64,000 nt of DNA from Kibdelosporangium philippinense (GTDB lineage: Bacteria > Actinomycetota > Actinomycetes > Mycobacteriales > Pseudonocardiaceae): NCBI RefSeq assembly GCF_021390435.2, contig NZ_JAJVCN010000001.1, positions 1,922,001 through 1,986,000 of the forward strand. Reading direction: 5' to 3'. The position numbers were made by a program, and so were the translations under genes. Shown piece by piece: positions 53,547 through 63,017 of the stretch; within the stretch, counting starts at the first letter, position 1; each line of letters opens with the position of its first letter. The notes beneath the pieces are model-generated. The model did no database searches and was not told where the DNA came from. It saw only the letters and a program-made list of their open reading frames with translations.

Positions 53547-55338
53547 GAGGCCGCTGAATAATCGGCGTGTCGCCCCAGGATGTGGGTTTGAGCTGGGAGA
53601 ATCGTTTCATGCAGGGTGTGGAGCGTGGTGATCGGGAGCTGCTGGACGCGGAGGCGCTGGTCGGTCATCTGGTCCCGGCGGGGAGCATGTTCGCGTTCCT
53701 GGCCGGGCATCGCCGGAATCTGTTCCCCGATGGAGAGTTCGAGGATCTGTTCCCCTCGGGCAAGGGACGGCCCTCGATCCCGGCGTCGGTGATGGCCTCC
53801 ATCCTGGTGTTGCAGACCCTGCATGATCTCTCGGATCGGGAGACCGCTGAGGCGGCCCGGTGTGACCTGCGGTGGAAGGTCGCGACCGGGATGGCATTGG
53901 ACGACAAGGGATTCGACCCCTCGACGCTGGTGTACTGGCGCAAACGACTGGCCACCTCGGGGCGGCCGCATCGGATCAACGACGCGGTGCGCACGGTCGT
54001 CGAGGAGACCGGGATCCTGCGTGGCCGCCGCAAGCGGGCGGTGGATTCCACGATCCTGGCCGACGCGGTCGCCACCCAGGACACCATCACCCAGCTGATC
54101 TCGGCGATCCGGCGGGTGGATCGGCAGGTGCCCGGCGCGGCGGAGCAGATCGCGAAGGTGTGTACCGGCCATGACTACAGTCGGCCGGACAAGCCGAGGA
54201 TCGACTGGGACGACCCGGCCGCCAGGGACGCGCTGGTCTCCGCGCTGGTCAACGATGCGAACGCGCTGGTGGCGGCGCTGGCCGATACCGAACTGGAAGG
54301 CGACGCGGAGTTCGCGTTGGCGTTGCTGGCGTTGGTCGCCGGTCAGGATGCCGAGCCCGCCGAGGGCAGTGACGGCACTGATGGGCGGTGGCGGATCGCC
54401 CGCAAGGTCGCCCCGGACCGGGTGGTGTCCACAGTGGATCCGGATGCGCGGCATACCCGCAAGTCCCCGGAGAACCGGCGGGACGGGTATCGGGCGCACG
54501 TGGCGGCCGAGCCCGAGACCGGGATCGTCACCGACGAGAAGGTGACCACGGCCGCCGGCACGGAGAACTCCGACCCCGCTGTGGCCGAGGAGTTCCTCGA
54601 CGCCGAGGACGGCAAGCGCGCGTGGTACGGCGATTCCGCCTATGGCACAGGGGATCTACGCGGTGGGATCGACGATGCCGGGCATGAGGCGGTGATCAAG
54701 CCCAAGCCGCTGCGGGCTCCGGTCGAGGGCGACTTCACCGTGGACGACTTCACCGTGGACGAGCAAGCGGGCACGGTCACCTGCCCCAACGACATCACCC
54801 GCCCGATCAGCCGGACCCGGGTCGCCACCTTTGGCGCTCTCTGTCGTGCCTGCTCACTGCGTGCACAGTGCACCACGTCCAAGACCGGCCGTAAAATCGT
54901 TCTGCACCCACGAGATGACCTGCTGCGCCAAGCCCGACGCGACTGGGCGGACAAGCCCGAACTGCGCGAGAGCTACAGGACGTTCCGCCCCAACGTGGAA
55001 CGGGTCATCTCCCAGATCGCCAGCCGCGGTGGCCGACGTCTCAAACTCCGATATCTAGGCACCGGCAAGAACAACGCCTGGCTCAAACGCCGCACCGCAG
55101 CCTTGAACCTCCGCAACCTCATCGGTCGCGGCCTGACCCATACGGCGGGCGCTTGGACCCTGGCTACCTGAGGGAAACCACGGCCCAACCCCCAGTCTTG
55201 GGAGTTGTGAACCTCGTCGAGCAACCGCCCTGGGCTCCCTGAACGCCCAGCATCGCCCATGAATCAGCAAGGCCCAGGTCCTCGCCTGCCATCACTCGGT
55301 GACAACCAACCCGCAAACCACCCTAATTCAGCGGCCTC
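53547..55338 (+). mobile_element. IS1182-family insertion sequence (1792 bp)
   Basis: Ends are GAGGCCGCTGAAT (53547-53559) and the complement ATTCAGCGGCCTC (55326-55338), perfect inverted repeats. CTAG is on both sides (53543-53546 and 55339-55342), a 4-bp palindromic target duplication; the right copy is now split by the IS5 element. Confidence 0.88.
53567..55171 (+). CDS. IS1182-family DDE transposase
   Basis: A 534-aa transposase from GTG 53567. The N-terminal DUF772-like domain (LDAEALVGHLVPAGSMFAFL, IPASVMASILVLQ) precedes a DDE core with RAVDSTILADAVA, RAWYGDSAYGTG and the RxxxE-like PNVERVISQIASRG. A cysteine cluster (CRACSLRAQC) precedes the last block. The frame is complete. Confidence 0.9.
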   Translation: MSPQDVGLSWENRFMQGVERGDRELLDAEALVGHLVPAGSMFAFLAGHRRNLFPDGEFEDLFPSGKGRPSIPASVMASILVLQTLHDLSDRETAEAARCDLRWKVATGMALDDKGFDPSTLVYWRKRLATSGRPHRINDAVRTVVEETGILRGRRKRAVDSTILADAVATQDTITQLISAIRRVDRQVPGAAEQIAKVCTGHDYSRPDKPRIDWDDPAARDALVSALVNDANALVAALADTELEGDAEFALALLALVAGQDAEPAEGSDGTDGRWRIARKVAPDRVVSTVDPDARHTRKSPENRRDGYRAHVAAEPETGIVTDEKVTTAAGTENSDPAVAEEFLDAEDGKRAWYGDSAYGTGDLRGGIDDAGHEAVIKPKPLRAPVEGDFTVDDFTVDEQAGTVTCPNDITRPISRTRVATFGALCRACSLRAQCTTSKTGRKIVLHPRDDLLRQARRDWADKPELRESYRTFRPNVERVISQIASRGGRRLKLRYLGTGKNNAWLKRRTAALNLRNLIGRGLTHTAGAWTLAT

Positions 55339-55341
55339 CTA

Positions 55342-56391
55342 GGCCGTGTTTCATAAGTGCGGTCGTAGCCAGATGTTGATCGCAGCGATGTGGATGGTCG
55401 CTTCGTAGCGCACGGCCAGCTTGTCGTAGCGCGTGGCCACGGCCCGGTGCTGTTTGAGTTGGCTGATGCCGCACTCCACGGCATGCCGCCGCTTGTAGGC
55501 CTGTGGGTCGAATGCCGGTGGCCGCCCACCTCGCGAGCCCTTCTTGCGGCGGTGGGCGGCCTGGTCGTCCTTGACCGGGATGACTGCGGTGATCCCACGT
55601 CGCCGCAGATAGGCCCGATTGCCCTTCGAGCTGTAGGCCTTGTCCGCCAGCACCCGGTCGGGGCGGGTGCGCGCCCGTCCCGGACCCAGACGGGGTACCC
55701 GGATCCGGCCGAGCACCGCCATGAACTGCGGGCTGTCGCCACGCTGGCCCGCGGTGACCACCAATGACAGCAGCTTGCGGCCCTGCTCACAGGCCAGGTG
55801 CACCTTGGTGGTCCACCCACCTCGTGAGCGGCCCAGCCCGTGATCGTCCGGCTCGGCGCCACCGGTCTCGGTGCTCGGCGGTTCGGCCTGCAGATCGCCT
55901 CTTGTCCGCGCACCTGCAGCATGCTGATGCGCCCGCGCGACCGTGGAATCGACGCTCACATCCCAGACGATCTCGCCCTCGGCGTCCGCGATGGCCTGCA
56001 ACGCGGTCAGGATGCGCTGCCACACTCCGGCGCGCTGCCAACGCCGGAACAACCCGTACACGGTCTGCCACGAGCCATACGCCGGTGGCACATCCCGCCA
56101 CGGTGCACCAACCCGGATCCGCCACCGAATCCCGTCGATGAGCTGTCGTTTCGTCCATTTCGGCGGGCGACCAGGCTTACGTCCAACGGGCAACAGCACT
56201 GCCAGCACGGCCCACTGAGCGTCAGTCAAGTCCGCTCGCCCCGTCACCGCTAGGGTGGCCACGAGGTCTCCGGTGTCATCGATTGTCTTGGTCGAGAATC
56301 GATCTACCGGAGACCTCGCCTATTCGATCAACGACACGCCGCGACAGCGATCACCCAGCAACGCACCAGCTCCCAGCTTTGAAACACGGCC
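55342..56391 (-). mobile_element. IS5-family (IS427-like) insertion sequence (1050 bp)
   Basis: Ends are GGCCGTGTTTCA (55342-) and the exact complement TGAAACACGGCC (-56391). TA flanks both sides (55340-55341 and 56392-56393), the TA duplication expected of the IS427 group. The insertion point is the TA inside a CTAG that served as target duplication for the neighbouring IS1182 and IS701 elements. Confidence 0.85.
55351..56262 (-). CDS. IS5-family transposase, single frame
   Basis: A 303-aa transposase from GTG 56262. The N-terminal DUF4096 domain ([26 protein letters not shown]) is followed by the DDE core: [33 protein letters not shown] and [20 protein letters not shown]. Many relatives need a programmed frameshift; here one frame covers all. 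The C-terminus INIWLRPHL is natural. Confidence 0.9.
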   Translation of the reverse strand: MATLAVTGRADLTDAQWAVLAVLLPVGRKPGRPPKWTKRQLIDGIRWRIRVGAPWRDVPPAYGSWQTVYGLFRRWQRAGVWQRILTALQAIADAEGEIVWDVSVDSTVARAHQHAAGARTRGDLQAEPPSTETGGAEPDDHGLGRSRGGWTTKVHLACEQGRKLLSLVVTAGQRGDSPQFMAVLGRIRVPRLGPGRARTRPDRVLADKAYSSKGNRAYLRRRGITAVIPVKDDQAAHRRKKGSRGGRPPAFDPQAYKRRHAVECGISQLKQHRAVATRYDKLAVRYEATIHIAAINIWLRPHL

Positions 56392-56394
56392 TAG

Positions 56395-57912
56395 TACGGC
56401 AGCAGCCATTCGTTAGCTGACCTGGGTGATCTTGATGTCGCGGGCGAGTCTGGCGCGTTTGTGGAACCAGCGTGATCGTGCTTGATGCCTGCGGCGCCAG
56501 TTCACCCAGTGGGTTGCGTGTCCAGGTGGTCGGGGTGTGGTGGTGCCGGCGATCAGATGCTTGATTTCGGGGATGGTGAGCGGGATCAGGCCGGGATCAG
56601 CGGGTGGGAGCTGGTCGGGGTGTAGGGGTTCGGGGGCTTGACTGTCGGTGCGGTCGCGGAGCAGTGCGGCGGTGACCGCGCAGACCGCAAGAGCGGCGCA
56701 TACAAGCACGGCGTGTCGGGCGATCGCGGTGTAGAGCCTGACCTGAGCCTGGTCCAGGCCGAAACAGTCTTTGCCGAACTCGAATCCTTCCTCGACAGGC
56801 CAACGCAGCCCGGCGGCGCGGATCAGCCGGGTCTTGGTGAGCAGTGCGCTTTCGGGCACGTAGCAGTAGTGGAAGGCCAACTCGCCGGTGCGCAGGTGTT
56901 TGCGGATGAGGAGGTAGTGGCGGGCCGAGTTGGTGGCGATCCAGGCCCAGGCATACCACCGGTCGCCTTTGGAGCCCTTGCCGGCCGAGCGGATTTCCCA
57001 CTGTCGCTCGCGTTTCAGCAATGTCTTCGTGGCCTGGTCGCAGGACAGCTCCATGCCGCTGGACAGGATGATCCGGAAGTTCTTCTGAACCCGCAGCACA
57101 TAGGCTTGCTTGTCGGCCTCGAAGTGGGCCCGCAACTCGGTGCAGCTGCCGTAAACCTCGTCCCCGCAGTAGAAATCAGGCCGGAACCCGTCCGCGGCCA
57201 CCGTCGTGCAGATGTCGATGGCCAACTGTCCTTTGGTGCGGAACGTCAGATCCAGGGGAAGCGCCGAGCGCAGCGACGTCACCGGGTCGCTGATGTGCTC
57301 TTCGGGAATCCACTGTTGGAACCCGATCAACGCATGCCCGACACCTTCGCGCACATAGGACAGGTGCACCGTGTTGATCCCGTTCTCCACCCGACCCGCG
57401 CAGCCCAGATGCTGCCGTTTGACACCCGCGGTGGCTTCACCTTTCTTCTGCTGCCCCGTCTCATCCAGCGCCCCGATCACCAACTTCCCGCGCCGGCGCC
57501 CGCCCTTGCGGGCCGCTTCCTCCAACCCGGACACCGCGAACCGCCGGATCTGCGCCATCGCCTCGGCCTCGTCCCACACCGCCCGGTTCAGCAGCCGCTG
57601 CGTCCGATCCGGTGTCCGGTCCCCGACATACTCAGCGATGGTCCAGCCGTTCCGTTTCGGCAGCTCGCTTGTCACCGCCCGCACGTACTTACGCGCCTGC
57701 ACGAACGGCTCGATCCGCCGAAAACACGAACGCAGCCGTTCGGACAGCTCACCCAGTTTCCGCCCAGCCAACCGAGCACCTATCCTGGCAGCCGCAGCCG
57801 CCTGCGATCCTGTAGTTCTCACAAACACATGATCAACAGGCGGCTGCCCCATGTCGCCACCGGCCCCAGCTACACATCCCCACAGGTCACAACCCGAATG
57901 GCTGCTGCCGTA
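56395..57912 (-). mobile_element. IS701-family insertion sequence (1518 bp)
   Basis: Ends are TACGGCAGCAGCCATTCG (56395-56412) and the exact complement CGAATGGCTGCTGCCGTA (57895-57912). CTAG flanks both sides (56391-56394 and 57913-57916). The right CTAG contains the stop codon of ligD. Confidence 0.88.
56413..57852 (-). CDS. IS701-family DDE transposase
   Basis: A 479-aa transposase. KLVIGALDETGQQKKG gives the first catalytic Asp (about 150) and FYCGDEVYGSC the second (about 230). LRWPVEEGFEFGKDCFGLDQ gives the YREK-like Glu region (about 355). The N-terminal YVGDRTPDRTQRLLNRAVWD is the typical DDE_5 domain start. The frame is intact. Confidence 0.9.
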   Translation of the reverse strand: MGQPPVDHVFVRTTGSQAAAAARIGARLAGRKLGELSERLRSCFRRIEPFVQARKYVRAVTSELPKRNGWTIAEYVGDRTPDRTQRLLNRAVWDEAEAMAQIRRFAVSGLEEAARKGGRRRGKLVIGALDETGQQKKGEATAGVKRQHLGCAGRVENGINTVHLSYVREGVGHALIGFQQWIPEEHISDPVTSLRSALPLDLTFRTKGQLAIDICTTVAADGFRPDFYCGDEVYGSCTELRAHFEADKQAYVLRVQKNFRIILSSGMELSCDQATKTLLKRERQWEIRSAGKGSKGDRWYAWAWIATNSARHYLLIRKHLRTGELAFHYCYVPESALLTKTRLIRAAGLRWPVEEGFEFGKDCFGLDQAQVRLYTAIARHAVLVCAALAVCAVTAALLRDRTDSQAPEPLHPDQLPPADPGLIPLTIPEIKHLIAGTTTPRPPGHATHWVNWRRRHQARSRWFHKRARLARDIKITQVS

Positions 57913-59889
57913 CTAGCGCAGGTCGGCTCGATTCGCCGCGAGATCGGCCAGAAGGTCGCCATGCAGTCCGACGCGTTCGAGGACCGTGTCCGTGACGAAC
58001 GTCAGGTCCTGCGGCGTCTGGCACTCGCGGACCTCGTCCCACGTGATCGGCGTCGCCACCGTGGGCTGCGCCCGGCCACGCAGCGAATACGGGCTGATCG
58101 TGGTCTTGGACGGGTTGTTCTGGCTCCAGTCGATGAAAACCCGGTTCGTTCGAACAGCCTTGGTCATCTTGGCTGTGACGCGCTCTGGGGTTTGCATGGC
58201 GAGATGTTCGGCCAGCGTCTTGGCATAGGCCGCCGGAGCTTTCGCATTCGTGGTGCGGATACCCGCGTAGAGCTGCATTCCTTTGGAACCAGAGGTTGTC
58301 GCCAGCGGCGTGAGCCCGTCGGTGATCAGCAGCTCGCGCAGGCGCAGGGCAACCTGTGCGCAGTCCACAATTGTGGTGCCCTCACCCGGATCCAGGTCGA
58401 ACACCAGCCGGTCAGGCAGGCCCTTCGCTCCCTGTGAGACTGTCCACTGTGGTGTGTGCAGCTCCAGTGCGGCGAGATTGGCTGCCCAGACCAACGCGGG
58501 CAGGTCGTCGATCAGTGGATAGTTGATGATCTCGCCGCTGCCACGAGATCCACTGCTTGGCAACGACGCCGTACGCAGCCACTCGGGAGCGCCGTTGGCG
58601 ACGTTCTTCTCGAAGAACCGTTCTCCGTCAACGCCATCGGGAAAGCGGATGAAGGTGACCGGCCGGTCGGCGATGTGCGGGAGCAACACCGGTGCGATCT
58701 GCGTGTAGTAGCTGATCACGTGGGCCTTGGTGAATCCACTCGGATACAACGGCTTGTCCAAATTAGACAGTCGCAGCTGTCTGTCGCCGACTCGCACGGT
58801 CACGCGTTGCGGCTGCGGTGGTTCGGGCTCGTCGCGAGGCTGGGCGTGCGGGGCGATCACCTCGGCTGGGGATTTGTCGTGGCGCAGGCCGCGCCAGCTG
58901 GTGTGCCGCAGCCTGCCGTCGCCGCGGGTGAATTGCCGGTACTCGACCTCGCCGACCAGCATGGGTTCGACCCAGCGGGCACGTACGACATCCTCACGAG
59001 GCGGCGCGGTGGCGAACGGGTGCGTTCCGCGTTCGAGCTGCTGGAGCTGTGCTTTCAGCTCGACACGGGCATGCTGGGTGAAGCCAGTGCCGACGTCGCC
59101 GAGGTAAACAAGGTCGCCGCTGCCGGGATCGTGCGCACCGAGCAGCAACCCACCGAGGGTGTTGTCGAAGCCGCGCTGGCCGGGCCGCCAGCCGCAGATG
59201 ATGACTTCCTGGAAGTGGGTGAGCGCGTGCTTGAGCCAGGCATCGGTCCGGCGGCCTGGCGTGTAGGGCGCCGAGCGGTGTTTGGCGATCAGCCCCTCTT
59301 GGCCTTCGGTGGCGACGCGGCTGAGTAGCTGCTGTGGTGTGAGCCGGTCGGCGGCCAGCGCGGCGAACGTGATCGAGGGGACGATCGAGATGCGGTACGG
59401 GTCCGGCATCGGGATCTGGGTGAGCTGCGCCCGGCGCTGCTCGTACGGCTGGCCGAGCAGGCTCTGGTCACCGAGTCGCAGCAGGTCGAACACCAGATAC
59501 CGGACCGGAATGCCCTCGAACTGGTCGACCCGGCCCGCGGTCTGGTGTTTGCGGAACCGGCCGCGGCGGTCCTGCAGCAACCCGAAGTCGACGTTCCCGG
59601 CTTCGTTGTAGACCACGATCTCGCCGTCGAACACGGCCGTCCGCCCGGCCAGATCGAGCACCCCGGTCAGTGTCGGGAACTCCTCGGTGAAGTCGATGCC
59701 GTTGCGGCTGGTCAGAATGGTGGTGCCGTCCGGTCCGACGCGCATCGCGGCCCGGTAGCCGTCCAACTTGTACTCGTAGGCCCAGTCCGGGCCGCTCGGC
59801 AGGCGGCCACGGTCCGGTTTGGCCAGCATCGGCTCGACCCAGTCAGGCACGCCAGCCTGTCCGCGAGCCGATCGCGCCATCGCCGTCAT
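57913..59889 (-). CDS. ligD: LigD-type ATP-dependent DNA ligase/polymerase (NHEJ)
   Basis: A 658-aa protein. The N-terminal ATP-dependent ligase domain (about 15-310) has catalytic lysine motif YEYKLDGYR (about 42), VFDGEIVV (about 92), EGLIAKHR (about 198) and a DAWLKHA motif V. The C-terminal LigD polymerase/primase domain (about 365-650) has LVFDLDPGEGT (catalytic Asp pair, about 510) and SGSKGMQLY. The domain order is LIG-POL and no phosphoesterase domain is present. It seals and fills DNA ends, normally with Ku, which is not in the window. The stop TAG lies in the CTAG target of the IS701 element. ATG 59880 is an alternative start with better RBS spacing. Confidence 0.92.
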   Translation of the reverse strand: MTAMARSARGQAGVPDWVEPMLAKPDRGRLPSGPDWAYEYKLDGYRAAMRVGPDGTTILTSRNGIDFTEEFPTLTGVLDLAGRTAVFDGEIVVYNEAGNVDFGLLQDRRGRFRKHQTAGRVDQFEGIPVRYLVFDLLRLGDQSLLGQPYEQRRAQLTQIPMPDPYRISIVPSITFAALAADRLTPQQLLSRVATEGQEGLIAKHRSAPYTPGRRTDAWLKHALTHFQEVIICGWRPGQRGFDNTLGGLLLGAHDPGSGDLVYLGDVGTGFTQHARVELKAQLQQLERGTHPFATAPPREDVVRARWVEPMLVGEVEYRQFTRGDGRLRHTSWRGLRHDKSPAEVIAPHAQPRDEPEPPQPQRVTVRVGDRQLRLSNLDKPLYPSGFTKAHVISYYTQIAPVLLPHIADRPVTFIRFPDGVDGERFFEKNVANGAPEWLRTASLPSSGSRGSGEIINYPLIDDLPALVWAANLAALELHTPQWTVSQGAKGLPDRLVFDLDPGEGTTIVDCAQVALRLRELLITDGLTPLATTSGSKGMQLYAGIRTTNAKAPAAYAKTLAEHLAMQTPERVTAKMTKAVRTNRVFIDWSQNNPSKTTISPYSLRGRAQPTVATPITWDEVRECQTPQDLTFVTDTVLERVGLHGDLLADLAANRADLR

Positions 59890-59929
59890 CCTCGCCTAAG
59901 TCGCTGACCTGGAGTTTCCTCCAAGCGAC

Positions 59930-59963
59930 CGTAACCCGGCCGGTCCAACCCTGCCGGGTTACG
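59930..59963. promoter_or_regulatory. 11-bp perfect hairpin in the divergent ligD/dctA gap
   Basis: CGTAACCCGGC (59930-59940) pairs exactly with GCCGGGTTACG (59953-59963). Both flanking genes point away from it, so a terminator role is unlikely. It could be an operator or leader structure. A second symmetric block with core GAACCGGTTC (60073-60082), flanked by GCGAACGG / CCGTTCGC, lies just before dctA. Confidence 0.45.
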
Positions 59964-60107
59964 CACGAACCACGCCCCTCACATGGGGGACACGGTGCCT
60001 ACGTCCCGCGTGACTACGAAACGTAGGAGCAGGCTCGCCGGCCGCGACCCTGCTGTGCTGCGAACGGAACCGGAACCGGTTCGCCGTTCGCGCCGGAGGG
60101 ATCTGAA

Positions 60108-61443
60108 ATGAGTTCTCGCGCCCGTGGCCGCACGCACTACCTGTACCTTGCCGTGATTGTCGCCGTGGTGCTGGGCGTTGTGGTGGGACTCGCCTGGCCA
60201 GGGGTAGGCAAGCAGTTGGCACCGCTGGGGACCGGGTTCGTGAACCTGATCAAAATGATGATCGCGCCGGTCATCTTCTGCACGATCGTGCTCGGCATCG
60301 GATCAGTCGCCAACGCGGCGAAGGTCGGCAAGGTCGGCGTCACGGCGCTGGTCTACTTCCTGGTGATGTCGACGTTCTCGCTCGCTCTTGGGCTCGTGGT
60401 CGGCAACCTCCTGCAGCCGGGTTCCGGGCTGCACCTCAACCCCGCCGACGTGTCCGTAGCGCACACACAGGCGAGCCGTGCCGAAGGCGGAGTCGCCTTC
60501 CTGCTGGGCATCATCCCGACCTCGTTCGTGTCGGCACTGACCGAGGGACAGGTGCTGCAGACGCTGCTCGTGGCGCTGCTGACAGGTTTCGCGTTGCAGA
60601 AAATGGGCGACCGCGGTCTCGGGATCCGCCGGGGGATCGAACACGTGCAGGGGCTGGTGTTCCGCATCCTGTCGATGATCCTGTGGGCCGCGCCGGTTGG
60701 CGCGTTCGGCGCGATCGCGGCCGTCGTCGGCGCGACGGGGTGGAACGCCGTGCGCAGCCTGCTGATGATCATGTTCGGCTTCTACCTGACGTGCCTGGTG
60801 TTCGTGTTCGGCGTGCTGGGGCCCGTGCTGCGGTTCGCCGCGGGGGTGAGCATCTTCAAGCTGCTCAAGTACTTCGGCCGGGAGTTCCTGCTGATCCTGT
60901 CGACGGCGTCGTCGGAACTGGTGCTGCCACGGCTGATCGCCAAGATGGAGCACCTTGGGGTCAGCAAGCCGGTGGTTGGCATCGCCGTGCCGACGGGCTA
61001 CTCGTTCAACCTCGATGGCACGGCCATTTACCTGACGATGGCGACGCTGTTCATCGCGACCGCCCAAGGCGCGCCACTCAGCCTTGGATCCCAGATCTCA
61101 CTGCTGCTTTTCATGATCATCTCGTCGAAGGGGGGGCGCGGGCGTCAGCGGCGCGGGGCTCGCCACCTTGGCTGGCAGCCTGCAGTCGCATCGACCGGAC
61201 CTCGTCGACGGCATCGGCCTCATCGTCGGGATCGACCGGTTCATGTCCGAGGCCCGCGCCTTGACCAGCTTCGCGGGCAACGCCGTCGCGGTCGTCCTCA
61301 TTGGATCGTGGATGAAGGAGTTCGACCACGCCAAGGCCGAGGCGGTGTTCGCGGGTACGGCCCCGTTCGACGAGCTGTCACTGGCAGGCGCGTCTGAGCA
61401 ACCGGCGAAGGCTTCAGCGTCGGATGGTTCCAGGCAAGGGTGA
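60108..61443 (+). pseudogene. DctA/GltP-type dicarboxylate:cation symporter with a 7-G frameshift
   Basis: From ATG 60108 (GGAGGG upstream) the protein follows the DAACS family: NLIKMMIAPVIFCTIVLGIG near residue 45, PTGYSFNLDGTAIYLTMATLF near 300. At a run of seven Gs (61130-61136) right after IISSK the frame slips. The family ending (AGLATLAGSL.., VDGIGLIVGIDRFMSEAR, FAGNAVAVVLIGSWMKEFD) continues in another frame to TGA 61441-61443. Removing one G restores a ~444-aa protein. The lesion sits in the conserved HP2/TM8 region, so the truncated form should be inactive. Substrates would be C4-dicarboxylates or glutamate. Confidence 0.82.
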
Positions 61444-61644
61444 TCCGATCAGCCCAATCCGGGAACGGCGTACTGCGACCGTTCGGGGGTGCCATTCGTG
61501 CTTTCCAGTGTTATGGATCTCCATATCGAAAGCGAAACACATTCGGCTGAATGGTCAGTGCTCAAACAATTGCTACGGTTCGCGGATCGAGAAACATCCC
61601 GGACGAATCGATGACATTCGTCACGCGGCGAAGGAGTGGCGCAG

Positions 61645-62931
61645 GTGCACCCCACGTTCGAACCCGTGAAACCGAGCAGTGGAACAACGATCGACGCTTT
61701 GCTGATGGACAGCGGATCCGTGACAGCTATTGTCGACAAAAGTCAGTGGCCTGCCCTCGCGCCGGTGTTGCAGGGCATCTTCCTGCCTATTCAGCAGGAG
61801 ATCGAAGATCTGGACGAACGGGCGGAGTACGTCGTCAACCTCTGCACGGTCTACTACGCGCACGGCAGGCAGCGGGTGATCTGGACGCGCGACACCCAGG
61901 AAGACGCCGACCAGCTTGGCAAGGACAATCTGGAGAAGCTTGTCGACTTCCTTGAGAAGTTCATGGAAGGAAACGGGCAGTGGGCGTACATCAAGCGGCG
62001 GAAATGGTACACCAGTGGTGAATTCGCCATCGGTATCGATGTGAATTACTACCCGGACAGGTCCGAGTTCAAGACATTTCTGGCGTTTCACAAGGACACC
62101 GGCGGGAACAACATCTTCGTCAACCTCGTCTTCGACAATCAGACGATGATCGAGGCGACGGAGTGGTACGTCGACCTCGCCGACCCGAGCAAGCAGCGCA
62201 AGGAATGGCAGATAGGTCTCCTGCCGGAGTCCTATCTGGAAGAGCTGGCGCACGCACGGGAGACCCTCAGGGCCAAACTCGGCGGCAAAGAGCTCGACGT
62301 CGCAGGCGGTGTGAGCGACAACCTCTACACCTATGTGTCATGGGTGGACGACCTGATCTGGCATTCGACGCCGAACGGGGACCTGCGCGTCGAATACGGT
62401 GTCGCCCACGCCGAACGCGCGTGGACCGCGTTGGAAGCGTCGGTCGGCGGAGCATTCAGGTACGAGGACGAGAAGCTCGGCATGACGATACTCGGCGCGG
62501 AGATACTCGGCACGATCGCCGAGTCTTCGCACACCCGCCTCTTCAAATGGTTGCAGGGCAAGGGTTTGAACAGTCCGGATCTCGGTTATAAACGGTGCTG
62601 CGAGGCGTGGCAGGCCTTGTACAGCGACACTGCCGGCAAGGACGTCTTCGTTCAGGACGCGCAGATCCGGGGTCGCACGCCATGGCGGATTACCGGGACG
62701 CGCTCGGAAGCCAACGCGTACGACAAGCGGCTGGAGGAGAGCGAGAGCATCGACGAGCCGCCTGTCCGCCTCTCGCAGCTGCGCCGCACCAACAGCCGGG
62801 AGGACGTCCGGAAGAAGCTCGAGGAGGCGCGGAAGGCCAGCGCGGGCCAGGCACGTGCGTTCATCCGGACGTGGGTCCGCATTCTGAAGGCCAATGACGC
62901 CGAACTGACCGGGCTGTGGGATCAGGTTTGA
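61645..62931 (+). CDS. protein of unknown function, 428 aa
   Basis: GTG 61645 is preferred over GTG 61636 because AAGGAG (61631-61636) then has 8-nt spacing. It is a soluble, acidic protein without signal or membrane helix. Readable features are an alpha-rich N-terminus (FLPIQQEIEDLDERAEYVVN), an aromatic-rich middle (WYTSGEFAIGIDVNYYPDRS; VNLVFDNQTMIEATEWYVDL), and a charged helical C-terminus (SREDVRKKLEEARKASAGQA) that may coil. No catalytic motif is recognised. It stands alone between the broken symporter gene and a PNPOx gene. Confidence 0.6.
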   Translation: MHPTFEPVKPSSGTTIDALLMDSGSVTAIVDKSQWPALAPVLQGIFLPIQQEIEDLDERAEYVVNLCTVYYAHGRQRVIWTRDTQEDADQLGKDNLEKLVDFLEKFMEGNGQWAYIKRRKWYTSGEFAIGIDVNYYPDRSEFKTFLAFHKDTGGNNIFVNLVFDNQTMIEATEWYVDLADPSKQRKEWQIGLLPESYLEELAHARETLRAKLGGKELDVAGGVSDNLYTYVSWVDDLIWHSTPNGDLRVEYGVAHAERAWTALEASVGGAFRYEDEKLGMTILGAEILGTIAESSHTRLFKWLQGKGLNSPDLGYKRCCEAWQALYSDTAGKDVFVQDAQIRGRTPWRITGTRSEANAYDKRLEESESIDEPPVRLSQLRRTNSREDVRKKLEEARKASAGQARAFIRTWVRILKANDAELTGLWDQV

Positions 62932-63017
62932 CCACGCCTCGCGGGTGGCCGACAGATCACCCGGGATTTTTCTTGCCTTCGGTGTCGATGCGCCGTCGTC
63001 ACGTTCGACGCGTGGGT

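Noticed and set aside
56638..58437. 599-aa plus-strand open frame
   Set aside because: Antisense to the IS701 transposase and the end of ligD, and it crosses an IS border, so it cannot be an old gene.
59910..59923. TGGAG-TTTC-CTCCA, resembling the pucR palindrome
   Set aside because: Arms are shorter and the spacer differs. It lies near ligD, not purine genes, so it is probably chance similarity.
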